Positions 55,815-64,000 of a stretch of 64,000 nt of DNA are shown piece after piece. Each line of letters opens with the position of its first letter. The first letter of the stretch is position 1. The notes under the pieces were generated by a model, which saw only the letters and a program-made list of their open reading frames with translations, was not told the DNA's origin and did not search any database. The translations under genes and the position numbers were made by a program. The stretch is taken from contig NC_051071.1 of the NCBI RefSeq assembly GCF_004664715.2, forward strand, positions 86,435,936-86,499,935, in the 5' to 3' direction. This DNA is from Peromyscus leucopus. Lineage: Eukaryota > Chordata > Mammalia > Rodentia > Cricetidae.

Positions 55815-56220
55815 TGCATTTGTCTGACTCCGCCCCTCGTACTTTTCCACGCGTTTTTATAAAATCATCGGTTAGATTCTTACACTCCAGCAGGAGAAAT
55901 GGATCATGTGTCACATCCTTATTTGCTGGCCTAGGTCTTTCTGGTCCATGGACTTTTCTGAACAGGAATCCCTGCATGCACATTTGGAGGGGTTAGCATT
56001 GTTAAAAATAGATCACATACACATGAATTTAAACCTCCATGTGGCAAACGCAAGTGGTGTGTTTGGTTTAGAAAGGCAGTTTAGGGAGTCTACAGTCTAA
56101 AATTGGTTACTCCATTGTGATTTTTAGACTAGATTACTACATGGATAAGTGGAATATAGAATAGGAACAGAATTCAAAATAAAATATAAACTAATCATTA
56201 TATATATATTTATGTGTATA
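55815..56220 (-). repeat. Inverted repeat, right arm
   Basis: Partner of 54440-54890. The arms are separated by about 920 bases. The family of the repeated unit is not recognised; it could be an old LTR or L1 3' UTR. Confidence 0.9.
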
Positions 56221-56294
56221 TTATGTATACATATGAGAATGACTTTAAGACTAAAGAAAAAACAGTAGTTGCAGTTTAAAAAAAAAATGGAACA

Positions 56295-56490
56295 TAGGCT
56301 GTAGAGATGGCTCAGTGGTTAACAGCATTGGGCCTCTTTCAGAGGGCTTGGGTGGAGTTCCCTGTATCCCTTCCCCCAGGAATTCATAACTGCCTATAAC
56401 TCCAGTTCCAGGGGATCTGGTGCCCTCTTCAGGATACACAGGCACCAGGACTATATACACGCTCATAATAAGAATAAATAAATCACACAG
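56295..56490 (+). mobile_element. B3 SINE
   Basis: 'ggctgtagagatggctcagt', 'aactccagttccaggggatc' and a terminal 'aataagaataaataaatc'. Confidence 0.93.
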
Positions 56491-56511
56491 GAAAAAAAAG
56501 AATGTAAGTCA

Positions 56512-56690
56512 GGGCTGAGCATGGCTCATGCCTATAATCCCAGTGGTCAGCAGGCAGAGACAGTAAGATCAGGAGTTCGAGGCCAGTCTTTGGTATACAG
56601 TAAGTCTGAGGTCAGCTTGTACTATATGAAAACCTATTTCAAAATACCAATAACAACAACAACAACAACAGTAATAGCAATAATGATAAT
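56512..56690 (+). mobile_element. B1-like SINE with (AAC)n tail
   Basis: 'gctcatgcctataatcccag', 'tcaggagttcgaggccagtc', then an (AAC/AAT)n tail. Confidence 0.8.
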
Positions 56691-56934
56691 AAAGAATTAA
56701 AGAATATGAGCCCAGATAACATGTCTTTCAAAAACATATAACTTCTTAATTAAAACAATATTTCATAGAAAAATTTTGTGTATTATCCAAGTTGAACTGC
56801 CTAGAGTTAAAAAAAAAAAAGTCAAAGATGGATTTTAGCAACAACATAACTCCAATTCATCTATTCTATCCTTCATCAACACAAAAGCAAGGCTGAAGTC
56901 ATGTGTGTACAAAATGCATAATGATTAGGGCCAG

Positions 56935-57045
56935 GAGTATGTGTAGCTCGGTGACGGCATGCTTGCCTCAAATACATGAGGCCTTGAGTTTTGACTCCGG
57001 GAAAATACTAACCAACCAAGCAAGCAAGCAAGCACCAAGCCCTAC
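56935..57045 (+). mobile_element. ID SINE
   Basis: 'gtgtagctcggtgacggcat', 'cttgcctcaaatacatgagg', followed by a (CAAG)n tail. Confidence 0.8.
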
Positions 57046-58148
57046 AAAACAAAGTGCTAGAAGATGTCACTAGCATGGTTACCGTAACAAAAATTAAAAT
57101 TTCTAGTAAAGCTGTAAGTATTAAAATACACGTGAAATCTCTCAGAGTGTGAGACTGATGGTACTAGACTTCAAGAGCACTGAACTTGTAGACTAGATGT
57201 TGATCACTGTCATAAAGAGTCGGAGAAAATCAGCTTATAATGACTCGAGCTGATTTGGGCTTACAGCTTCGGAGGTTCCAATCCACGATAGGTTGGCTCA
57301 TTGCTTTGGGGCCTATAGTGAGGTGACATATCAGCTGGGGGGCATTGGGCAGAGGAAGATGGCTCACCTCAGGGCCAGGAGGACACAGAAGAGGGCTGGG
57401 GTCCCACAGATCCTTCCTCAGTGACCCATGGGCCCCCCCTAAGAGCTCCAGGGTACTTGACAGTAACACCAGTGACACAAGATCCTCAGAGGACACTCAA
57501 GATCCCAACCTCAGCAACTGATACCCATTTTCCTTCAAAAGAAGGACAAAATGCCTTTTCCTGTCAAATTAACAATATAACAAATGCAACTTCCTATTAA
57601 TATGTCTCATTAATTGCTACCTGTTGTGGTTGTGGGAAGCAGGGAGATTCTTGTGCGCACAGCTAAGTACTAGGGGTACCAGGAATGTTAAACACACAGA
57701 ATTGTCTCTTCAAGAGGAGGAATGTGTAACCTGTCTTTTGCCTAGAGGCCTGGAGGCAGATGTGGATAACTGCCTGGTGATGAGACCACACTGGATCCTC
57801 CCCCAGACCCTTATCATGAGCGTGTCAAAGTACAGGACCCATCTTTATGGAAGATGCCACATGTACTTTACAAAGAGTTTCAATGTAGTCATGGCTTAAG
57901 CTTTATTTTGCACATTAATATTACCAAGAAACTTTTTGCTTAAATATGACTAAAAAAAACTACTTGGCATCTGACTATCAAAGTTTGACTATTAGCTACT
58001 GAATTGTGTTGAACTGGACTTCCATCTTGTCTCAAGTGGATCAACACTCTGCTGAGTGTGGTGGTCTCAGACATCCCCACAGCCTGTCGGATAGTACAAA
58101 CTTAAACGTGTGTTTAATCTACTCATTCAACGTGTTTTTCAACAATAA
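57046..58148. other. Unique sequence
   Basis: No repeat or gene recognised in 1.1 kb. Confidence 0.45.
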
Positions 58149-58154
58149 GAAAGG

Positions 58155-58611
58155 TGTTGTTGGGGTTTTTTACTCTTTTCTGGAAGGCCCCCTACCCAGC
58201 TCCCAAATACACACAGAGTCTTATTATTATTTATGAATGCCTGGCCTTAGCTTGGCTTGGTTTCTAGCCAACTCTCCTTATCTTAAATTATGCCATCTAC
58301 ATTTTGCCTCCGGGCTTTTCCCATTCTCTTTTGTAAATCTTACTCCGTGGCTTGCTGGCTGTGTAGCTGGGTGGCTGGCCCCCAGAGTCCTCTTTTCTGG
58401 CTCCTTCTTGCTCCTTCTCCTCCCAGATTTCTCCTTCTATATATTCTCTTTGCCTGCCAGCCCCGCCTATCCTTTCTCCTGCCTTGCCATTGGCCTGTTC
58501 AGTTCTTTATTAGACCATCAGGTGTTTTAGACAGGCACAGTAACACAGATTCACAGAGTTAAACAAATACAACATAAACAAAAGTAACACACTTTAAAAT
58601 ATTCTACTACA
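58155..58611 (-). mobile_element. ERVK-type solo LTR, family A (copy 4), 6-bp duplication
   Basis: 457 bases, flanked by GAAAGG at 58149-58154 and 58612-58617. The minus strand starts TGTAGTAGAATATT and has 'tctaataaagaactg'. Confidence 0.95.
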
Positions 58612-58654
58612 GAAAGGAAGTATGCACATTTTCAAGGAGATGATTTTGTTGTTA

Positions 58655-58800
58655 TTTTGAAGTAGGGTCTCATGTAGCCCAAGCTGGCCCCAAATTCATT
58701 ATATGTAGCCACGGATGACCTTATAATCCTGATTCTTCTGCTTCTGTCTCCCAAGTGCTGGAGTTCTAGGTATGCTCCATCAATCCCAGATTTTAAGGAA
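58655..58800 (-). mobile_element. B4/B1-like SINE
   Basis: 'gggtctcatgtagcccaagc', 'acggatgaccttataatcct' and 'ccaagtgctggagttctagg'. Confidence 0.75.
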
Positions 58801-58837
58801 GTGAAATTTGAAGAGGACATGGAAATACATAGATGTC

Positions 58838-58920
58838 TGGGTGCTGAGGATGTAGCTCAGAGGTAAACTGTTTGCCTCATGTGCAAAGTCCTGGTTTTAA
58901 CCACTAATACCACAAAACAA
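58838..58920 (+). mobile_element. ID SINE
   Basis: 'gtgctgaggatgtagctcag', 'gtttgcctcatgtgcaaagt', then an A-rich end. Confidence 0.8.
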
Positions 58921-59689
58921 AGTATGTGGGAACATCCCATCTGTGTGTGATGCATGTGAAGATACCCAGGCCAGGAAGCATTTGCTGCTCAGCTGTGGGG
59001 ACCAAGGTCAACATCCTGCTGTCAGCTCCTTCTGGGTCACCTGAGCTGCAGCGTTTGTGCCCCTCCATTGAAGCAAGGTGTTCCTGGGATGCAAGGCTGT
59101 ATAAGCCTCAGCCCTTCTTGGCCAGAGACACACTCGCTCCAGACTGGAGGAAGGTAGTCTGCCATCACTGGCCCAACACCCTTCTGCTTCTTTTTCCCTT
59201 TTCCACTCATTTCCACCTTCTTTACAGACTTTGGTCCCCGAAACACATCTTTCCAATAAACACAACATCTACCTTCTGAAAATTTAAGTTGCAAAACATA
59301 TCACCTTATACAATTCTGTGCACTTAAACCTTTGGAAATGGATTTTCTTAACTTGCTTAAAAGTGTTCCATCTGAAGAGTTCCAGTGACTTTGAACTAAT
59401 TTATAAAAAAAAAAAAAAAAAAAAACCCTATAAAAATTAATAAGAGATTACTAAGGTATTTTAAAATTAAAACCACAAAGCTCAAAATGAACTCCCAATT
59501 TCAACAATTTCTTCTCTAAAGAGTAGATTAAACTGAAATTATTCTAGCAAGTAGTTAATGATGTAGTTTTTGTATTAAGATGCATTGGAAGGTGCTGTAC
59601 ATTCTTCAGATAGAAAGTGTATCTAAGTAGCTGGATAAAATGAAATTAGATCAAAATTGCCAGGTTACTATGTTAAAAAATATTAGAAT
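58921..59689. other. Unique sequence
   Basis: Includes 'tttccaataaacacaacatc' at about 59247, which resembles a polyadenylation signal region, but no transcript is supported. A run of about 22 A at 59404-59425. Confidence 0.4.
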
Positions 59690-59704
59690 AAAATAGTCAT
59701 GAAG

Positions 59705-60232
59705 TAACCCATAGAACCATAGAGGCTATATATATAGCATGGAGGTCCCTAGGACGACTGTGGCATATAACAAATTTCAGTTTTACTCAATTATTGAAAA
59801 AAAAAATAGCCAAATGAATGGAAACACATGAACTATGAACCAAAGGCTGAGGGGCTCCCAGCTGGATCAGGCCCTCTGAATAGGTGAGACAGTTGATTGG
59901 CTTGATCAGTTTGGGAGACATCTAGGCAGTGGGACCAAGTCCTGTGCTCATTGCATGAGTTGGCTGTTTGAAACCTGGAACTTATGCAGAGACACTTGGC
60001 TTAGTCTGGGAGGAAGGGACTGGACCTCCCTGGACTGAGTCTACCAAGTTGATCACAGTCCTCGGGGGAGAACTTGTCCTGGAGGAGGAGGGAATGGAGG
60101 GTGGGCTGGGGGTATGGGGAGGGCGTGGGAGGGGGGAGAATAGGGGAACCCATGGCTGATATGTAGAACTGAATGGAATTGTAAAATAAAAAATATATAT
60201 CACAAAAAAAAAAAAAAAGAGATCAGGAAAAA
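59705..60232 (+). mobile_element. L1 3' UTR, 5'-truncated, with perfect target duplication
   Basis: Rodent L1 3' UTR: 'gaactatgaaccaaaggctg', 'gactggacctccctggactg', a G-rich tract at about 60085-60137, then a poly-A tail. Flanked by AAAATAGTCATGAAG at 59690-59704 and 60233-60247 without mismatch. Only about 0.5 kb of the 6-7 kb element was inserted. Confidence 0.95.
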
Positions 60233-60247
60233 AAAATAGTCATGAAG

Positions 60248-60568
60248 GTCTTTCCAGAACTGTTGCTCTCACCAAAAAAATTTAACTACTGCTGCCGTGT
60301 GCCAGGGTTTGTATCCTTCAGATTAGGAAACATGATTCCCAAAGTTTGAGAATTTGAGGCAACCCCTTGGGAGGTGATCATGGCATGAGGATGGAACACC
60401 CATGACCAGGATCGGTGAGCTTCTGAAAGAGAGCCTAGAGCACTTTATTCCCTGCCTTCATCTGAGGACACAGCATAAAAGACCGTTGAACCAGGTCACA
60501 GTCACTGACAGTACATGGATCTGGGTTTCTGGGCATGTGCAATATAAATCTCTCATGTTTGAAATTCA
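60248..60568. other. Unique sequence
   Basis: Nothing recognised. Confidence 0.4.
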
Positions 60569-60574
60569 CCTAAT

Positions 60575-61044
60575 TGTTGTGAAATATTATTTTAAGGTGT
60601 GCTACTTTTGTTTATGTTGCATTTGTTTAACTCTGTGAAGCTGTGTTACTGTGCCTGTTTAAAACATCTGATGGTCTAATAAAGATCTGAACAGCCAATA
60701 GCAAGGCAGGAGAAAGGATAGGCAGGGCTGGCCAGTAGAGTGAATATATAGAAGAAGAAAAAATCTGGGAGGAAAGAAAAGAAGTAGCCAGAGAAAGAGG
60801 ACTCCAGGGGCCAGCCACCTAGCCATACAGCCAGCCATGGAGTAAGAGTGAAAGTAAATTACACAGAAGTAAGAAAAGGAAAAAGCCCAGAGGCAAAAGG
60901 TAGATGGGATAATTTAAGTTAGGAAAATCGGGCAAGAAACAAGCCAAGCTAAGGCCGGGTATTTATAAGTAATAATAAGCCTCTGTGTATTTATTTGGGA
61001 GGTGAGTGGTGGGCCCCCCAAAACAGTAAAGAGAAAAAACAACA
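60575..61044 (+). mobile_element. ERVK-type solo LTR, family A (copy 5), 6-bp duplication
   Basis: 470 bases from TGTTGTGAAATATT to AACA, flanked by CCTAAT at 60569-60574 and 61045-61050. Has 'tctaataaagatctgaacag'. Opposite orientation to copy 4, 2 kb away. Confidence 0.95.
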
Positions 61045-61065
61045 CCTAATAACACCTAATCTGAT

Positions 61066-61600
61066 TGCTGTGGAATAACCCCTCTGCATGCTGTGAATAT
61101 GCTTTATTGCCATTGGTTAATAAAGAAACTGCTTTGACTAATGCAAGGCAAGATAGAGCCAGGCAAGAAATCCAAGCAGAGATACAGGGAGAAGAAGGGC
61201 AGAGTCAGAGAGATGCTAGCGAGCAGCTGGAACAACAAGATGTACTAGAGAACAGGTAACTCCATGAAGCCACGTGGCAAAATATAGATGAATAGAAATG
61301 AGTTAATTTAAGTTGTAAGAGCTAGTTAGTAATAAGCCTGAACAACAGGCCAAATGGTTTGTAATGAATATTAAGCCTCTCAGTGATTATTTTATTTTTT
61401 TGTTTGGTTTTTTGAGACAGGGTTTCTCTGTGTAGCTTTGGAACTCACTCTGCAGCCCAGGCTGGCCTCGAACTCACAGAGATCCACCTGGCTCTGCCTC
61501 CTGAGTGCTGGGATTAAAGGCGTGCGCCACCACTGCCTGGCATGAGTGATTATTTTAAAAGTGGCCAGGCAGGACAAAAAAGCATCCATTTACAGAAGTG
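61066..61600 (+). mobile_element. ERVK-type LTR related to family B, with nested B1
   Basis: Starts near TGCTGTGGAATAACC; then 'gctgtgaatatgctttattg', 'ttggttaataaagaaactgc', 'gccacgtggcaaaatataga' and 'atgagttaatttaagttgta'. It continues after the nested B1 to about 61600. The 3' end is not sharply defined. Confidence 0.8.
61395..61544 (-). mobile_element. B1 SINE nested in LTR, perfect target duplication
   Basis: Reverse cricetid B1 flanked by AGTGATTATTTTA at 61382-61394 and 61545-61557. Confidence 0.96.
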
Positions 61601-62221
61601 TTTCGTTTGCTTGTTGTTATAGCAGCCTCAGTGGACTGACATACTATAAGTTAAAAAAAAGTATGCTTAATAACCGACATCCAGCATATGTTCTCAAATA
61701 TACCATTTATCTTGAAGTATATTTTGTTGTCATGCATATAATTGAAATGCAAATACTTCAGGGTGCTGTACTTATTCAAAGAACGTCCACAGGTATGATA
61801 ACAGTACTCACTTCTGCCACCGCACCATAAAAACAGCCTCATAAAATGAAAGAAGAGCTGAGCTGGCTGTGTCCAGCAAAACATCATGGCAGAAACAGAC
61901 AGTTGGCTGCATCTGGCACTTTATCAGTTTTCCAACCCCTGTTCCAAGCCACATCTGAGTAAGGAAGGCAGACTAGAACACAGTGTAAGCACCAAAGGTA
62001 ACATTTCCAGGTCTTTCTCTCTCCCTTCCTTATCCTCTGCACAGGACACTTTATTGCTAAGTGGTAAAGCCCTGTGGTGGCAGGGATTGTGGAGGGAAGC
62101 TCCATTGTCCATTCAACAAGATTTATCAATGTTTGTCACTGTTGTTCATACCCTTTACTCTTACTTTCTTCCTTCTTTCTCTATTTTTTTTTTAAAAATG
62201 GGGCATGTGTGTATGTGGCGT
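61601..62221. other. Unique sequence
   Basis: No gene or repeat recognised. A 113-codon frame at 61886-62227 runs into the LTR and has no domain. Confidence 0.4.
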
Positions 62222-62649
62222 ATGTAGAAGTAACTGTCTTATTAAATAAGAAACACAGAGCCAATGTAAAGATAAAAGCCCAAGAGGTCAGAGCTAAGAG
62301 CCTTACCCTTCCTGCTTCAGCGATTCTCTTCAGCCAAGAGAAACCTACTTCCTGTGTGTTTAGACTTTCTGTTCTGCCTTCTCATTGGTTGTAAACCCAA
62401 CCACATGACCGCCTCGTCACTGCCTGTCTGCTGTGGTTGGTATTGAGATTAAAGGCGTGTGTCTCCATGCTGGCTGTATCCTTGACCACACAGAGATCCA
62501 CCTAGCTCTGCCTACCAAGTGCTGGGATTAAAGGCGTGCACCACGAACGCCCAGCTCCGCTATGGTTTACTATTAGCTCTGACCCTCAAGGCAACTTTAT
62601 TTATTAACATACAAATAAAATCACATTTCAGTACAAATAAAATATCACC
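62222..62649 (-). mobile_element. ERVK-type LTR, family D, with captured B1
   Basis: On the plus strand: TGTAGAAGTAACTGTC, 'ttattaaataagaaacacag', 'gtaaacccaaccacatgacc' and a B1 segment at about 62485-62560, ending near 'aaatatcacca'. The B1 piece belongs to this LTR family, as the related copy at 46437 also has part of it. No target duplication identified. Confidence 0.8.
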
Positions 62650-62654
62650 ATAGG

Positions 62655-63060
62655 TGTATGTATGCTCATGCCAGCATGTGTGGAGCTCAGAGGAAGTGCA
62701 GTCTCTTTCTCTCCCTCTTTCTGTCTGTCCCCCACCTTTTCTTTCTCTCCCTCCAACTCCTTCTGTCTGTCTGTTTCTCTGTCTCTTTGTCTCTATCTGT
62801 CTGTCTCTGTCTCTGTCTGTCTGTCTGTCTCTGCCTTATTCTCTAGAGACAAGGTCTTTTGCTGATCCAGAAGGTCATGTTTTCGTTGGCTGGCTGACCA
62901 ATGAGATTCCAAGATCTGCTTTGCTCTGACCTCCAACAGCGCACATGTGCAGTCATGCCTGGTTTTTCAGGGGCGCCTGTCACTCAGGATTCAAACTCAG
63001 GTCCTAAAGCAAGTGCTGCACCTACCAGCCAGGCTGTCTCCTGCCTTCTCCATATACACT
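62655..63060 (-). mobile_element. B4/B3-type SINE split by a (TCTG/TCTC)n expansion
   Basis: 'tgctcatgccagcatgtgtg', then pyrimidine-rich TCTG/TCTC/TCCC repeats at about 62700-62835, then 'ctagagacaaggtcttttgc', 'ctttgctctgacctccaaca' and 'aagcaagtgctgcacctacc'. Confidence 0.6.
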
Positions 63061-63689
63061 AAAGATTCTTCTCCTGTTAGGTCATTTTGTCCACAAATAG
63101 TTTTATACCACTAAGAAGCAAGCATTTCTTTTAATATAAACATAGTCATTATTATATAAAATATAATTATTTCCTTAATATCATTTAATAGATAACCTAC
63201 ATTTAAATTTCCCCCAATTGTACAAAAAAATGTCTTTTCATGGCTGTTTATTTGAATCAGGAGGCAAACAAAATTCACACATGACATGCTGATAGGGTGC
63301 ATGAGAAATTCACACTTACATTATGTGCTCTCATTTAGTCTAAATAGTCTCATTTCTCTTCTTTTTAAATTTAGCATTGAGTTATTAGAAAAACTGGGTC
63401 ATGCATCTTCAGAAATATCTGACAGTACTGTTGTCCAGTTGTTTCCATGGAGTTCTGTTTAACTTGTCCCCCACACCTGTCCCCCCCGCCCCCCACCTGT
63501 CCCCCTCTGACCCGTCTTCCTCTCCATTTCTTACCTAGAACACATTGAAAGCTTTATTTAGACACCATTTTTACCTTTTAACTTGATGAAATATCAGTGT
63601 GATGTTTTCCATACTGCATGCTCCTAATGGCTCACAGCATGGATCGACAATTTTCATCATTGGTCATGTTTTTGTTTTGTTTTATTTTG
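63061..63689. other. Unique AT-rich sequence
   Basis: A C-rich tract at about 63466-63505; otherwise nothing recognised. Confidence 0.4.
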
Positions 63690-63835
63690 TTTCTATGTGG
63701 CCCTGGCTGTCCTGGAACTTGCTATGTAGGTCAGGCTGGCTTTGAACTCATAGAGATCCACCTACCTCTGCCCCCCCTCCCGAGTGCTAGAACTATTTGG
63801 TCAGGTTTTGTCACCTTGTTCTGGTGGTGGCACAT
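63690..63835 (-). mobile_element. B1-like SINE
   Basis: 'ggccctggctgtcctggaac', 'ggctggctttgaactcatag', 'cctcccgagtgctagaac'. The 5' part is altered. Confidence 0.8.
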
Positions 63836-64000
63836 TGGCCCTCCTCCTACTAAAGTTTCTCACTTAGTTTTTTCTTAATAGTCCATGTTTGTTCTGTCAT
63901 GGCTTTACCATCTGTCTGATACAGTTTTCCTCTAACAACTTTCTTAAAATGACTGGTATTAAGCTATGGCTTGAATGCCCATGTCTCCCATCCCCCAAAT
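63836..64000. other. Unique sequence to window end
   Basis: Nothing recognised. Confidence 0.4.

Noticed and set aside
59247..59270. AATAAA-containing stretch as a gene 3' end
   Set aside because: No open frame or exon structure leads to it; single AATAAA motifs are common in AT-rich DNA.
58155..61044. Inverted LTR pair as the two LTRs of one provirus
   Set aside because: Proviral LTRs are in the same orientation, and each of these has its own different 6-base duplication.
62654..62929. Ser/Leu/Cys-rich open frames
   Set aside because: Products of the TCTG/TCTC repeat.

Overview
This is mammalian nuclear DNA from a rodent, most likely of the family Cricetidae (hamster, vole or deer-mouse group). 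The main evidence is the many B1 SINEs whose second half reads 'aggaaaggcgcaaagctaca', the form usual in cricetids rather than Mus, together with B2, B3, B4 and ID SINEs, a rodent L1 3' UTR and ERVK-type LTRs. There is no bacterial gene, no intact long open reading frame and no CRISPR array. Most open frames in the window are chance frames across repeats, microsatellites or the GC-rich island.

The one strong gene landmark is a CpG island at about 33.40-34.76 kb. It carries a YY1-type motif in minus orientation (34344-34352), and about 360 bases further on in that direction a consensus 5' splice site (intron starts at 33985). I read this as the promoter and untranslated first exon, with two short upstream ORFs, of a host gene transcribed on the minus strand. 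Positions 1-33985 would then be its first intron and 34.4-64 kb its upstream flank. I could not name the gene, and found no second exon in the window.

Layout: 1-33 kb is intron-like DNA with scattered SINEs, one LTR, old L1 pieces, a MER2-like DNA transposon and several microsatellites. A unique patch at 5.0-6.4 kb has a strong ZNF143-type motif. The flank at 34.8-38.7 kb is almost repeat-free and contains a notable hairpin at 37.2 kb. From 38.7 to 64 kb repeats dominate: a broken class II endogenous retrovirus at 44.3-49.26 kb with later insertions nested in it, four of the five copies of one LTR family (three of them with perfect 6-bp target duplications), an inverted repeat pair at 54.4-56.2 kb, and an L1 3' UTR with perfect 15-bp target duplications at 59.7-60.2 kb.

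The most unusual objects are: (i) a 33-base fragment identical to the 5' end of U2 snRNA, flanked by a short target duplication and lodged in one arm of the inverted repeat; (ii) a 684-bp insertion flanked by the duplication GACAAA whose two ends are both LTR 3' (U5) ends from two different LTR families, joined head to head; and (iii) the 51-base hairpin. No multi-gene system can be supported from this sequence.
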